Numbered from the stretch's first letter, positions 18,010 through 27,352 are shown. The stretch is DNA of 64,000 nucleotides from Demequina lutea (GCF_013409005.1 NZ_JACBZO010000001.1:1054001-1118000); one strand, 5' to 3'. Program-made: numbers and translations. Notes: generated by a model from the letters alone, not told the origin.

Positions 18010-18110
18010 GATTGGCTATTGCTCAGGGAATTGGCCCTGTTCGATAACAAATGGGATTTTGTTAGTCCAAGACTCCACAACATAGGGAGACCCCTTCGGG
18101 GGCCGTTTTT
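18010..18110 (+). ncRNA. Putative small structured RNA or leader between the EAL genes
   Basis: About 100 nt run from the candidate promoter to a terminator-like hairpin. They hold three potential stems: CAGGG/CCCTG around 18,030; TTGT-AGTC pairing with GACT-ACAA around 18,055-18,080; and CCCC-TTCG-GGGG at 18091-18102 followed by TTTTT at 18106-18110. The A+T-rich composition differs from the neighbouring coding sequence. It could be a free small RNA or an attenuator in the leader of the second EAL gene. It does not match a known c-di-GMP riboswitch core that I can recognise. Evidence is structural only. Confidence 0.3.
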
Positions 18111-18293
18111 GCTCAAGGGGGCCCCGCGCCACGCGTGTCGCTTCGACTACAGATCTCCAGCACCCTTCGATCGGCACATCATGGATAGCCTCACACCGTG
18201 GCCGAACCGGCACATAGAGCCCAAAGTCGCTCTCCACACGCCGGGGGCAAGAACGTGTCTGGCGCGAGCCACCAGGCACCTTACGGGCCCATC

Positions 18294-19493
18294 GTGACCG
18301 TGCTCCGCAGGCTCGTTCGCGCCCGCGGGTCAGCACCGGGCGCGTGGCTTGACGGGACGGAAGCGACCGACGCGGGCCGCAGTTGGGCACGGGCTGGATT
18401 CGCGGCGAGCGTCATCCTCGTCCTCGTTGCAACGGGCCTGGTGACCGCAGCCGTGGCGGCTGCGGGTGGGGCGCCGAACCCTCTCACTCAGCTCCTCTAC
18501 GTCCCCATCCTGTATGTCGCGGTGAGGCACGGCCGCCTTGGGGCCCTCGTCATGGCCGTGGTTGCGGGACTGGCCGTGGGCCCGTGGATGCCCTCGTCGA
18601 ACGCGCCGTCTGGCCACCAGGGGTTCCGAGATTGGGGTTTGCGCCTCCTCGTGTTCGTCCTAGTGGGGTTTGTGACGGCATGGCTCGCGAGCCAAATTTC
18701 GAGGCCGTTCGCCGTGATTGCGCGCGACGCCTGGTTGGGGCAGGCGCTCAGGGCGGCGGTCAGGCAACGTCGCATCCGCGTGCACTACCAACCGTTCATT
18801 GACCTGACTGACGGTCGGGTTCTTGGGGTCGAGGCGCTGTGTCGCTGGAAGAGCCTCCGCGGAAGACCCATGGCTCCCGACGTCTTTATCCCCGCGGCCG
18901 AACACACCGGCGCCATCGCGGCCGTGAGCCGCGCTGTCTTCCGGCAGTCCGCTGCGCAGTTCGGCGAGTGGGCGACCCAGCACGGCGCGGGGCTCACGAT
19001 GAGCATCAACGTCTCGGCCGTCGAGCTGTGCAAGCCCGCGTTCCTCGTCGACCTCACCCGACTGGCCGCTGGCGCCGCCGAGAGTGGCTATCGGCTCTGC
19101 ATCGAAGTGACAGAGACGGCGATCATCGCTCGCACCGACGAGGCCCTCCTGGTGCTCAGCGCGGCACGCGAGATGGGCGTCCTCGTCGCGCTCGACGACT
19201 TTGGTACCGGCGAATCGTCGCTCGCGTATCTCGGGGGTTTTCCCATCGACATTGTCAAGATCGACCTTTCATTCGTGGCCGCAGTGGATGTCGACGAGAC
19301 GGCCCACGCGATCGTGAGCGCGATCGTGAGCATGGCCTCGTCGCTCGGAGCCGCGACCATCGCCGAGGGAGTTGAGCGGCCCGGACAATTGCGGGCATTG
19401 CGTGACCTTGGGTGCGACATCGGTCAGGGTTACTACCTTGGCAGGCCCGCTGCGGCGGCAGGCGTCGATTGGACCAGGCGCACGCTCGCATGA
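18294..19493 (+). CDS. Membrane-anchored EAL-domain cyclic-di-GMP phosphodiesterase (copy B)
   Basis: Tandem paralogue of the upstream gene with the same architecture: hydrophobic N-terminal segments (NPLTQLLYVPILYVA), then an EAL domain with VEALCRW, VTETAI, DDFGTGESS and GVERPGQL. All catalytic motifs are kept, so it is predicted active. The GTG at 18294 makes the N-terminus line up with copy A and gives the same 399-residue length. GTG codons at 18255 and 18198 are in-frame alternatives. The sensory part is the membrane domain; its signal is unknown. The pair likely arose by gene duplication. Confidence 0.85.
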   Translation: MTVLRRLVRARGSAPGAWLDGTEATDAGRSWARAGFAASVILVLVATGLVTAAVAAAGGAPNPLTQLLYVPILYVAVRHGRLGALVMAVVAGLAVGPWMPSSNAPSGHQGFRDWGLRLLVFVLVGFVTAWLASQISRPFAVIARDAWLGQALRAAVRQRRIRVHYQPFIDLTDGRVLGVEALCRWKSLRGRPMAPDVFIPAAEHTGAIAAVSRAVFRQSAAQFGEWATQHGAGLTMSINVSAVELCKPAFLVDLTRLAAGAAESGYRLCIEVTETAIIARTDEALLVLSAAREMGVLVALDDFGTGESSLAYLGGFPIDIVKIDLSFVAAVDVDETAHAIVSAIVSMASSLGAATIAEGVERPGQLRALRDLGCDIGQGYYLGRPAAAAGVDWTRRTLA

Positions 19494-19565
19494 CGCGACC
19501 GCGCCGCGCGGGCCGCCAACCCGCGGCAGCGGGTCAGCGCGCACCCGGGCTCTACGCTTAGCGCT

Positions 19566-20117
19566 ATGACGCGCATCATCGCTGGAGAGTTCGGGGGGCG
19601 AAAGCTTGCCGTGCCCAAGGTCGGCACGCGGCCGACCACCGACAGGGTGAGGGAGGCAATCTTCTCGAGGCTCGACCACGCCGACGCGCTTCGCGGCTCT
19701 CATGTGCTCGACCTGTATGCGGGTTCTGGCGCCTTGGGCCTCGAGTCGCTCAGCAGGGGTGCGGCCGAGGCGACGTTCGTCGAGTCCGCGACACCCGCCG
19801 TGCGCATCGTGGAGGGCAACATCAAGGAACTCGGCCTGGGGACGCGCGCCGCGGTGGTGCGAGAGCACGTGCTGCCGTTCCTTGAGCGCACCACCAAGAC
19901 GTTTACCCTCGCGTTCCTCGATCCGCCGTATGACATCGCGGACGGCGACCTAGTTGCCGCCTTGGCGGCCCTCGCTCCGCGACTCGACCCGGGCGTTCCC
20001 GTCGTTCTCGAGGTCTCGACCCGCAAGCGCCTGCCCGAATGGCCGCGGGGCCTGCAGCTGATGCAGTCCAAGGCATACGGCGAGACGACGGTGCACTTCG
20101 CCGAGCGAGTGCGCTAG
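19566..20117 (+). CDS. rsmD: 16S rRNA (guanine(966)-N(2))-methyltransferase
   Basis: Methylates G966 of 16S rRNA, 183 residues. SAM-binding motif LDLYAGSGALGLE and the catalytic DPPYD motif are intact. The N-terminal RIIAGEFGGRKL is the family signature. It precedes coaD by 10 bp, the standard rsmD-coaD pairing. Confidence 0.95.
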   Translation: MTRIIAGEFGGRKLAVPKVGTRPTTDRVREAIFSRLDHADALRGSHVLDLYAGSGALGLESLSRGAAEATFVESATPAVRIVEGNIKELGLGTRAAVVREHVLPFLERTTKTFTLAFLDPPYDIADGDLVAALAALAPRLDPGVPVVLEVSTRKRLPEWPRGLQLMQSKAYGETTVHFAERVR

Positions 20118-20127
20118 GTTGCGGTTT

Positions 20128-20610
20128 ATGGCCACCGTTGTCTTTCCGGGTTCCTTCGATCCATTCACCCTGGGTCATGTCGATATCGCCGTGCGGGCGC
20201 GTCAGCTCTTCGACACGGTGATCATCGCCGTCGCCCACAACTCGCAGAAGGCGCCGCTGCTCGACCTTGGGGTGCGGGTGGAGCTCGCGCAATCGGCCAT
20301 CGGCCACGTCGAGGGCATCGAGGTTGCGGTCGTGGATGGCCTGCTCGTCGACTTCTGTGAGGCGCGCGGAGCGGTCGCGATCGTCAAGGGGCTTCGGGGA
20401 GGAGCCGACTACGACGTCGAGCGACCGATGGCGCTCATGAACCGTTCCCTCACCGGCATCGAGACCGTCTTCATTACGGGAGACAGCGCCCTTTCCCACA
20501 TCGCGTCGTCCCTTGTGCGCGACGTCGCCCGTCACGGTGGCGACGTGTCCGCATACGTTCCGCCAGGGGTCGAGAGCGCGGTTCTCGCGGCGCTGCGCGT
20601 GCGGAAGTAG
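20128..20610 (+). CDS. coaD: Phosphopantetheine adenylyltransferase
   Basis: Penultimate step of coenzyme A synthesis: transfers AMP from ATP to 4'-phosphopantetheine. 160 residues. The nucleotidyltransferase signature FPGSFDPFTLGH is at the N-terminus and the C-terminal ASSLVR corresponds to the ISSTxxR motif. The ATG at 20128 gives the normal start MATVVFPGSFDP; a TTG three codons upstream is less likely. Confidence 0.95.
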   Translation: MATVVFPGSFDPFTLGHVDIAVRARQLFDTVIIAVAHNSQKAPLLDLGVRVELAQSAIGHVEGIEVAVVDGLLVDFCEARGAVAIVKGLRGGADYDVERPMALMNRSLTGIETVFITGDSALSHIASSLVRDVARHGGDVSAYVPPGVESAVLAALRVRK

Positions 20611-20767
20611 GCTGGCTGGGGGCCAGACGGCACGATGCCTTGCGCATCGGCGGCCGACAACAGCGCCACGGCTTGAGTTCACCGCGGTTTATCCCGTAGG
20701 ATGGTCCGCTGGCCCGCCGATCAAAACTGGGCCGAGGTCCCCGGACCGTCAAGACATGGAGGAGCGT

Positions 20768-21337
20768 GTGGCACACACTCCGTTCAACGCATCGCCGTTC
20801 CGCATTTCTCTGCGGGACATCGTGCGTCGTCCTGGTACTCATCGCGAGTACGACCATGACTTTGCGATTCCGGAGCGCCTCGGCACTGAATTGATTGGGG
20901 TTCCACAGGGTTCGAACGCCTCGTTGCACGTGCAGTGCGAGGTGGTCACCGATGGGATCTGGGTCAACGGCACCTTCACCGCGGTTGCGGAGGGGGAGTG
21001 CGGTCGCTGTTTGGAGGACATCTCGCTTGATGTTGAGGTGCCTTTGCAGGGACTGTTCCTCTACCCCGATGCGGGCTACAGTGCGGGTGACGTGCAGGAA
21101 GACGTCTACGATTTCGATGGCGATAGCCTCGATCTCGAAGGTGTTGTGACGGACGCGGTGGTGACCACGCTCCCGTTCACTCCTTTGTGCGATCCGGATT
21201 GTCCGGGACTGTGCGATCAATGTGGCGTGAGGCTTGCAGACAATGCGGGTCACGCGCATGAGATACTCGACCCTCGTTGGTCGTTACTAGCAAGTGTGAA
21301 GGACGACCTCGTGCCGTCCGACAAGGAAGAGAGTTAG
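20768..21337 (+). CDS. DUF177 family protein (YceD-like), upstream of rpmF
   Basis: Conserved protein of the YceD/DUF177 family, linked in other bacteria to 23S rRNA accumulation, always beside rpmF. Of 189 residues, the middle [22 protein letters not shown] and the C-terminal [14 protein letters not shown] (Cys-rich, possibly metal-binding) are typical. The GTG at 20768 is chosen because a near-perfect GGAGGAG (20758-20764) lies just upstream; the in-frame ATG at 20756 would place that sequence inside the gene. The next start is 2 bp after the stop. Confidence 0.88.
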   Translation: MAHTPFNASPFRISLRDIVRRPGTHREYDHDFAIPERLGTELIGVPQGSNASLHVQCEVVTDGIWVNGTFTAVAEGECGRCLEDISLDVEVPLQGLFLYPDAGYSAGDVQEDVYDFDGDSLDLEGVVTDAVVTTLPFTPLCDPDCPGLCDQCGVRLADNAGHAHEILDPRWSLLASVKDDLVPSDKEES

Positions 21338-21339
21338 CC

Positions 21340-21534
21340 GTGGCCGTTCCTAAGCGCAAGATGTCGCGCAGCAACACCCGCTCGCGTCGTTCGCAGTGGA
21401 AGACGACCGCTGCCGACCTCACGACGTGCCCCACCTGCAAGGCTGACAAGTTGCAGCACGTGGCATGCCCGACCTGTGGTGCCTACAACGGCCGTCAGTT
21501 CGCGGCAGCGGTGCGCACCGAGCGCGAGGCCTAA
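21340..21534 (+). CDS. rpmF: 50S ribosomal protein L32
   Basis: Large-subunit ribosomal protein, 64 residues, with [21 protein letters not shown] at the start of the family pattern and two CPTC knuckles that make the zinc-binding form. The GTG start lies 2 bp after the DUF177 stop. It is followed by rnc. Confidence 0.95.
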   Translation: MAVPKRKMSRSNTRSRRSQWKTTAADLTTCPTCKADKLQHVACPTCGAYNGRQFAAAVRTEREA

Positions 21535-21566
21535 GCGGCCTTCTCGCCTCTTGTGAGCCGCACCTC

Positions 21567-22271
21567 GTGAGCGCGCCGGGCATCGACGCCGTTGCGGTCC
21601 TTACGGGCCGCCTTGGTGTTGCAGTCGACCCAGAAATGCTGGTGCTTGCGCTCACTCACCGCTCTTTCGCGTACGAAAACGGTGGGCTGCCAACGAACGA
21701 GCGCCTCGAGTTTCTTGGCGACTCCGTTCTTGGGATCGTGGTCACGGATCGTCTCTATCGCGACCATCCCGATCTCGCCGAGGGCGACCTCGCCAAGATG
21801 CGAGCGTCTTGCGTCTCGCAGCGCGCTCTCGCGATCGTTGCTCGGGACCTGGGCCTTGGCGCGTACGTCTTGCTTGGCAAGGGCGAGATCTCGACGGGAG
21901 GCTCCGACAAGGACTCGATCCTTTGCGACACTCTCGAGGCCCTCTTCGGCGCGATCTACCTCGCCCACGGCGTCGACGTGGCGACCGAGGTCATCCTCAA
22001 GCTCGTGGGCCCCTCGCTCGTACGCTCCGCGACTCTCGGCGACGCGCTCGACTGGAAGACGTCGCTTCAAGAGGTGTGCTCGTCCCTTGGCTTCTCGCCG
22101 CCCGTCTACGAGGTGGACGGCATCGGCCCCGACCACGCGCGCGTCTTCACCGCGACCGTCGTGGTGGATGGCATCGCGCGCGGCATCGGAACGGGCTCGG
22201 CCAAGAAGGTGGCCGAGCAAGAGGCCGCCGAGGCGGCGCACGCGGCACTCTCCGCACTCGCGGCGCCCTAG
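21567..22271 (+). CDS. rnc: Ribonuclease III
   Basis: Double-strand-specific endoribonuclease for rRNA and mRNA processing, 234 residues. The catalytic signature NERLEFLGDSVLG is followed by DTLEALFGAIYL with the second metal ligand. A C-terminal double-stranded-RNA-binding domain ends with KKVAEQEAAEAA. The GTG at 21567 gives the usual length. Confidence 0.94.
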   Translation: MSAPGIDAVAVLTGRLGVAVDPEMLVLALTHRSFAYENGGLPTNERLEFLGDSVLGIVVTDRLYRDHPDLAEGDLAKMRASCVSQRALAIVARDLGLGAYVLLGKGEISTGGSDKDSILCDTLEALFGAIYLAHGVDVATEVILKLVGPSLVRSATLGDALDWKTSLQEVCSSLGFSPPVYEVDGIGPDHARVFTATVVVDGIARGIGTGSAKKVAEQEAAEAAHAALSALAAP

Positions 22272-22286
22272 CAACGGAACGGGCCA

Positions 22287-23213
22287 TTGCCTGAACTTCC
22301 CGAGGTAGAGACGGTGCGAGCTGGCCTTGAGCCCCTCGTGACCGGCGCCATGATCCAAGCCGTGACCGTCTACAGGGACTCGTGTGTGCGCCTTCACGGC
22401 GGAGGAGCGCCCGAGTTCTCGTTGGCACTCGCCGACGCACGTGTGGAGGCCGTGGTGAGACGAGGGAAGTTCCTGTGGCTGTTGCTCGATGATTGCGAGG
22501 GTCCCCCCGTGAACGCCCTCAGCGCCCATCTGGGGATGTCGGGGCAATTCCGCTCCTTCGAGGGCGAACCGCCCGCTCCGCATTCGCACTGCAGGGCGCG
22601 CCTGACGCTCTCCACACCGCGCGGCCCACTGACGCTCGACTTTCTCGATCAACGCACTTTTGGGTACCTCCACGTCGAGCCCCTGGTGCCCACCGCCGAC
22701 GGCCTACCAGGAGGTCAGGGAAGCCCGGCGCCCTTGCTCCCGCGCAGCGTGGCGCACATCGCGCGGGATGCCCTCGATCCGGTCGCGGACGACGCGCTCG
22801 CCGAGGCCGCCCTGCGCAAGGGCACTCGAGCGATCAAGAACGTCCTTCTCGACCAGCGGGCCGTCAGCGGCATCGGCAATATCTACGCGGATGAGGCGTT
22901 GTGGCTGGCGGCCATCCATCCGTTGCGCACGGCAGAATCTCTCACTCGTGCGGAGGCCTCGCGCCTCCTCGCGTCGGCGCGGGAGGTGATGTCGCGGGCG
23001 CTCGCTCAAGGCGGCACGAGCTTCGATGCGCTCTACGTCAATGTCAATGGCGAGTCCGGCTACTTTTCGAGGGATCTCGCCGCGTACGGCCGTGGCGGGG
23101 AGCCGTGCTCGCGGTGCGGAACGCTGATCATCAAGGCCACGATTGGCGGTCGCTCGAGCCATTGGTGCCCGCGGTGTCAGTGGGTCGAAAATCCCGGGCC
23201 GGACCGGGACTAG
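22287..23213 (+). CDS. mutM: Formamidopyrimidine-DNA glycosylase
   Basis: Base-excision repair enzyme that removes 8-oxoguanine and cleaves at the abasic site. It starts with MPELPEVETVRAGLEP, in which Pro2 is the nucleophile and Glu3 the acid. GNIYADEALW and a C-terminal zinc finger (CSRCG...CPRCQ) complete the family pattern over 308 residues. The start codon is TTG, an unusual start but fixed by the invariant N-terminus. The gene follows rnc by 15 bp. Confidence 0.95.
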   Translation: MPELPEVETVRAGLEPLVTGAMIQAVTVYRDSCVRLHGGGAPEFSLALADARVEAVVRRGKFLWLLLDDCEGPPVNALSAHLGMSGQFRSFEGEPPAPHSHCRARLTLSTPRGPLTLDFLDQRTFGYLHVEPLVPTADGLPGGQGSPAPLLPRSVAHIARDALDPVADDALAEAALRKGTRAIKNVLLDQRAVSGIGNIYADEALWLAAIHPLRTAESLTRAEASRLLASAREVMSRALAQGGTSFDALYVNVNGESGYFSRDLAAYGRGGEPCSRCGTLIIKATIGGRSSHWCPRCQWVENPGPDRD

Positions 23214-23284
23214 GACCACCGGACGTGCGACCTACTCGTCAACTCCAGAAGGCCCGCTAACCCGCGCAACACGTCATGGGACCC

Positions 23285-23298
23285 GGGACCTTGGCCCT
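23285..23298. promoter_or_regulatory. Possible DevR-type box upstream of the response regulator gene
   Basis: GGGACCTTGGCCCT matches 10 of 14 positions of the mycobacterial DosR/DevR core GGGACTWWAGTCCC, 35 bp before the regulator start codon. Suggests autoregulation. By itself the match is weak. Confidence 0.3.
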
Positions 23299-23332
23299 GA
23301 GCAAGGCCGGGACCTCGGGTTAGCCTATTGCC

Positions 23333-23950
23333 ATGAATAACGTCAGAGTTTTGGTGCTGGATGACCACGAGGTAGTACGCCGCGGCATCTGCGACATCCT
23401 TGACCGTGCCGATGGCATCGAGGTTGTCGCCGAGGCAGGCACCGTCGCGCAGGCAGTGCGTCGCGCCGATGCCGTGCGCCCCGACGTCGTTCTCTCCGAC
23501 CTTCGCCTCCCCGACGGCACCGGACTCGAGCTCATCGCTCACGTGCGCCGGACGCTGCCCGATGCCCACATCGTCGTGCTTACGAGCTACGACGACGACG
23601 AGGCACGCTCCGCCGCTCGCACCGCGGGCGCCGACATGTTCCTTCCCAAGACCGCCGGCTCCCAGCAGGTCGTCGAGGCCGTTCGTTTGGCCGCGACCGG
23701 CAAGGAACACGGTCAGCACATTCGCGTGCGTGACGACGAAGTCCTTGGCAGGCTGACTCCCATGGAGCGCCGCGTCGTCGAACTCGTCGGCCAGGGCCTT
23801 GCCAACCGTGAGATCGGCGACGAGCTCGGCATCGCCGAAAAGACCGTCAAGAACCACGTCACGAGTGTTCTGTCCAAGATGGGACTCCAGCGCCGCACGC
23901 AGGTCGTCGCATGGGCCACCCGCCGCCACGCGGCATCCTTCCGCGGCTAG
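23333..23950 (+). CDS. NarL/LuxR-family response regulator, DevR (DosR)-like
   Basis: DNA-binding response regulator, 205 residues. The receiver domain has the acidic pair DDHE, phospho-acceptor Asp56 in LSDLRLPDG and the conserved Lys in LPKTAG. The C-terminal LuxR-type helix-turn-helix contains GIAEKTVKNHVT, nearly the recognition helix of mycobacterial DevR (AEKTVKN). The gene converges on the DevS-like kinase at the end of the cyd operon, with stops interlocked in CTAG, so the two probably form a pair. Redox or oxygen control of cydABDC is inference. Confidence 0.85.
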   Translation: MNNVRVLVLDDHEVVRRGICDILDRADGIEVVAEAGTVAQAVRRADAVRPDVVLSDLRLPDGTGLELIAHVRRTLPDAHIVVLTSYDDDEARSAARTAGADMFLPKTAGSQQVVEAVRLAATGKEHGQHIRVRDDEVLGRLTPMERRVVELVGQGLANREIGDELGIAEKTVKNHVTSVLSKMGLQRRTQVVAWATRRHAASFRG

Positions 23951-25542
23951 GTCGCTGCGGCCACGTTCCATACCGCGCGGGTACCTGGCCGTTCCGCGTC
24001 CTCGTTGATGGGCTCGAGCGAGAAGGATCCCCTTCGCCGGAGCGCCCTATTGGCGAGGTTCGACGTTCCGGAGTGACGCGAGAACGCGCCCGAAGGGCCG
24101 ATGCCGTCGTCCATGATCGTGACAGAGAGCCTGCCGTCCTTGGCAGAGATAGACAGCGAGGCCGACGTCGCGTCCGCGTGACGCGCGGTGTTTGACAGCG
24201 ACTCCCTCACGACCGCGATGATGTCGTCCGAGAGCGTCGGGTCCTGTTCCACTGCGGCGGATGCCGCCGCCCAGTCGTCCACCGTGAGCGATGCGACAAA
24301 CCCGAGCGACTCTTGAGCGAGCACGAGTTCGCGCCGCACCCTCTCGCCCAGCGGTTCGGACGTCCGATCTCCCTGGAGCTGACCCATCACGCCGCGCACC
24401 TCGCGTTGAGCGCGCTTGACGTGTTCGAGGGTGGCGAGCAGGCGGTCGCGTTCCGCCGGAGGAACGTCATCGGAGATCGTCTCGATTTGCATCGCGGTCG
24501 CAAACAGCTCTTGAGACACGAAGTCATGAAGGTCGTCGGCGATGCGTTCGCGCTCCTCAAGCAGGTTGGACACGTTGCGCACGTGCGCGAGCTCCGCGAA
24601 TTGCAGAGCCAGCGCGGCCTGGTTCGAAAAGCGCTGGGCCGTCGCGAGGTCGTGGTCGTCAAAGTTGCGATTCGCCTTTTCCCTCCACAGCATCAGCAGG
24701 CCAAGGGTGCGCGCGCCCGCGAGCAACGGCGCATAAAGCGTCGGGCCGAATCCGCGCACGGGCTCCAGGATGGTGGTCCCTGGAGGCTGATTCGAGATGG
24801 TTCCCGTGCCAGCCCTGATGACCGACATCGCGAACCCGTCGGAAGGCAGGACGAGGCCCAGTAGTTCCTCCGCGTTGGTGCCGTCGGTGAACTCCATGAT
24901 CCATTCGTCGCCGAGACCGGGGAGGACGAGCGCCGCGGCGGCGGCACCGGAAAGATCCCGAGCCGACGCGACGATGCGGGCGATGGCGGTCTCATCTCCT
25001 GGATTGGCGAGCAGGGCGGTGGTGATCGCCTGGGACGCGGCCAACCAATTCTCGCGTTCGAGAGACTCCTCGAAGAGCTGCGCGTTGTCGATGGCTACGG
25101 ATACGGCGGCGGCGAGGGCGGCCACGGTTTCCTCGTCAACCTTGGTGAAGCCGCCCGGCTTGGACGCAAGGTACAGGTTGCCAAACGCCGCGCCGCGCGC
25201 GCGGAGAGCACAGCCCAGGAACGACCCCATTTTCGGGTGCCCCTTTGGCAGCCCGCTGAAGGCGGGGTGCTCGGTGAGCTCATCGATTACCAGCGCGCCC
25301 TCGAAGGGGATCTGCGAGAGGGTTCCCACGGCGTTGGGTCCCCTCCCCAGCATCTTCATGATGGCCGGGTCGACGCCTCGGTAGTGGAAGTCGATCGAAA
25401 TGCCGTTGTCGTCGAGCACATTGATCGCCGCCATGGGCGCACCGGTGGTCTCCATGGCGGCGTCGAGCATCTTGTTGATCACCGACGGCAGGTCGAGCTG
25501 GCGATTGAGAGCGAGGATCGCCTCTGTCACTTTGTCGGACAT
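23947..25542 (-). CDS. GAF-domain sensor histidine kinase, DevS (DosS)-like
   Basis: Soluble 531-residue kinase with two GAF domains (about 18-155 and 183-315), a HisKA_3 dimerisation helix with phospho-acceptor His339 in RIADDLHDFVSQELFA, and a C-terminal HATPase. The first GAF contains GHPKMGSFLGCALRARGAAFGNLYL, close to the DevS/DosS segment that carries the proximal haem-ligand His; His102 occupies that position here. The ATG at 25542, with AAGGGA upstream, gives a normal start. It lies 25 bp after cydC on the same strand, so it looks like the fifth gene of the cyd operon. Haem binding is inference. Confidence 0.83.
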   Translation of the reverse strand: MSDKVTEAILALNRQLDLPSVINKMLDAAMETTGAPMAAINVLDDNGISIDFHYRGVDPAIMKMLGRGPNAVGTLSQIPFEGALVIDELTEHPAFSGLPKGHPKMGSFLGCALRARGAAFGNLYLASKPGGFTKVDEETVAALAAAVSVAIDNAQLFEESLERENWLAASQAITTALLANPGDETAIARIVASARDLSGAAAAALVLPGLGDEWIMEFTDGTNAEELLGLVLPSDGFAMSVIRAGTGTISNQPPGTTILEPVRGFGPTLYAPLLAGARTLGLLMLWREKANRNFDDHDLATAQRFSNQAALALQFAELAHVRNVSNLLEERERIADDLHDFVSQELFATAMQIETISDDVPPAERDRLLATLEHVKRAQREVRGVMGQLQGDRTSEPLGERVRRELVLAQESLGFVASLTVDDWAAASAAVEQDPTLSDDIIAVVRESLSNTARHADATSASLSISAKDGRLSVTIMDDGIGPSGAFSRHSGTSNLANRALRRRGSFSLEPINEDAERPGTRAVWNVAAAT

Positions 25543-25567
25543 GGGTCCATCCCTTCCGCCGAGAGGT

Positions 25568-27352
25568 CTAGTCGACATCGAGACTAACCACCTCATCAAC
25601 GACGTCAAGAATCCCGAGGTCATGAGTGACGATCACGACGGACCTTCCTGCGGCCTTCATGGCCAGAACGAGGGAACGCAAAGCGTCGATCCCATCGGCG
25701 TCGAGATGCTCGGCGGGCTCATCGATGAGGTGCAAGGGCGCGGGGCTGAGAAGCGCCCGAGCAAGCAGAAGTCGACGCCGTTCCCCGCCAGACACGGTGA
25801 GCGCTCCCGCGCCGAGGATCGTGTCGAGACCTGGTGGCTGAGACGCGAGCCATGGTTCCAACCCCACCGCACGGAGAGCATCGGCGGCCTGTTCCGGCGT
25901 GACGTCGCCCCGGGCGACACGCAGGTTTTCCAGGATGGTGGTGCCGAAGACGTGCGCGTCCTCGGGGGTGATCGCGATCGTGTGTCCCAGTGTCGCTGCC
26001 GTGACGGGTGCACCGCCGACCGTTACAGAACCCGCCGCGGGGCGCAGCACCCCGGCGATGGTCAGCAACAACGTCGTCTTGCCGATGCCCGAGCGACCGA
26101 CGATTCCTAGCGCGCCCCCGGGCCGCAGGGTTGTCGTCACCGGCCTCGTGGGCCTCATTGCGGGCCATGCCGCGCTGAGACCGTTGAGGGCAAGGGTGAG
26201 GTCATCGGTCGCAGGGGCGGCCATTGCGGGCGCTGACGCGGCCTCTTCGCGGGCGTGCTCGCCGTCGTCGGCGCTCTTGCCCTCGTCACCATTGACTTGG
26301 CCGCTCTCGCCCTCGGGCGTGATCGCAAGCACCCTGCGCGCGGCGGCGGCCGAGCGGAACGCTTGAACCACAGCCCCTGGCACCGCGCTGACCGCCTCGA
26401 ACGCACTCAGGGGCAAGAGCGCAACAATGGCTGCGGTGGTAGGCGGCAGGCCCGCGTGGTGCGCGGCGGTGACCGCGAGCCACAGTGCGACAACGAGCGC
26501 AACACCTTGGGACGCCTGGATGACGGCCGCGGCCCATGCGGCGGGTCGTGCCGCGAGCTCGGAGGCGTCTTCGGCATCGCGGTCCGCCGCGCGGAGCTCG
26601 GCAAGGGCGTCGTCGCGTCTGCCCCACACCCTGTTTTCGATCGCGCCTTCGATAGCCTCCAGCGTCGCTGTGGAGACTCGAGCGGCGGCCACCGTGCCGG
26701 CCTCGGCCGCAAGCTTCGCCGAGCGCCACGTGAGCGCACCGCCGAGCACCGCGGCGGCGGCTAGACACAAGGCGAGCGCGAGGCCCGCGAGGGGGAGGCA
26801 CGCGGTCGTGATCGCCACGGCGATCAGGCTGACCGTTGCCGCCACCCCCAAGGGGACGATTGAGCGCACCACCGCATCGCCCATCGCGTCGATGTCGCCG
26901 CCCATGCGCGCCACGATGTCGCCGCGTTTGAGGCTCAGAACGCGTGAGGCGTCGGATTGCGCGACCCTGTCGTAGGTGCGCGTCCTGAGCGCGACGACTC
27001 CGCTCAGCGCCGTCTCATGGCTGGCGAGGCGCTCAAGGTAGCGGAACACGCCCCTCGCGATGCCGAAGAAGCGCACCGAGACGGCCGCGACAGCCAGCGC
27101 GGCGGGGGAGGGCATCTGGGCCGCCTCGGCGATGAGCCACGCCGCCACGGCAGCCAATCCGATTGCCGAGCCGAGCGCCATCGTTCCGGCGCCGACCGAC
27201 GTTGCGATCCGTAGCGGTCGGACCTCTGCCTCGCGCAGCAGGCTCCTGACGTTCAGCCGAGGCGGTGCGGCCGACGCTGCGGTCGGCACTGCGGTCGATG
27301 CTGCGGACCCGTCTCGCTTGGCGCCGCGGGCCGCGTGTGGGGCCGTGTTCAT
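25568..27352 (-). CDS. cydC: Thiol reductant ABC exporter subunit CydC
   Basis: Half of the heterodimeric CydDC ABC exporter that moves cysteine/glutathione-type reductants out of the cytosol and is needed to assemble cytochrome bd. Six membrane segments occupy about residues 40-330; the ATPase domain follows with Walker A GRSGIGKTT and the signature VSGGERRRLLLARAL. 594 residues. The start overlaps the cydD stop (ATGA). An Ala/Glu-rich linker joins membrane and nucleotide-binding domains. Confidence 0.92.
   Translation of the reverse strand: MNTAPHAARGAKRDGSAASTAVPTAASAAPPRLNVRSLLREAEVRPLRIATSVGAGTMALGSAIGLAAVAAWLIAEAAQMPSPAALAVAAVSVRFFGIARGVFRYLERLASHETALSGVVALRTRTYDRVAQSDASRVLSLKRGDIVARMGGDIDAMGDAVVRSIVPLGVAATVSLIAVAITTACLPLAGLALALCLAAAAVLGGALTWRSAKLAAEAGTVAAARVSTATLEAIEGAIENRVWGRRDDALAELRAADRDAEDASELAARPAAWAAAVIQASQGVALVVALWLAVTAAHHAGLPPTTAAIVALLPLSAFEAVSAVPGAVVQAFRSAAAARRVLAITPEGESGQVNGDEGKSADDGEHAREEAASAPAMAAPATDDLTLALNGLSAAWPAMRPTRPVTTTLRPGGALGIVGRSGIGKTTLLLTIAGVLRPAAGSVTVGGAPVTAATLGHTIAITPEDAHVFGTTILENLRVARGDVTPEQAADALRAVGLEPWLASQPPGLDTILGAGALTVSGGERRRLLLARALLSPAPLHLIDEPAEHLDADGIDALRSLVLAMKAAGRSVVIVTHDLGILDVVDEVVSLDVD

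Larger units (their letters stand above)
17856..18293 (+). other. 438-bp gap between the two EAL genes
   Basis: The first 100 bases are ordinary high-G+C sequence without a gene. From about 17,950 the sequence turns markedly A+T-rich for this genome. It contains a TTGACA box, three short stem-loops and a terminator-like hairpin with a T run (annotated separately), then returns to high G+C up to the second EAL gene. I see no protein-coding frame of any length that looks real. Confidence 0.6.

Noticed and set aside
16446-18293. c-di-GMP riboswitch upstream of either EAL gene
   Set aside because: No GEMM-like conserved core or tetraloop/receptor could be recognised; only generic hairpins.
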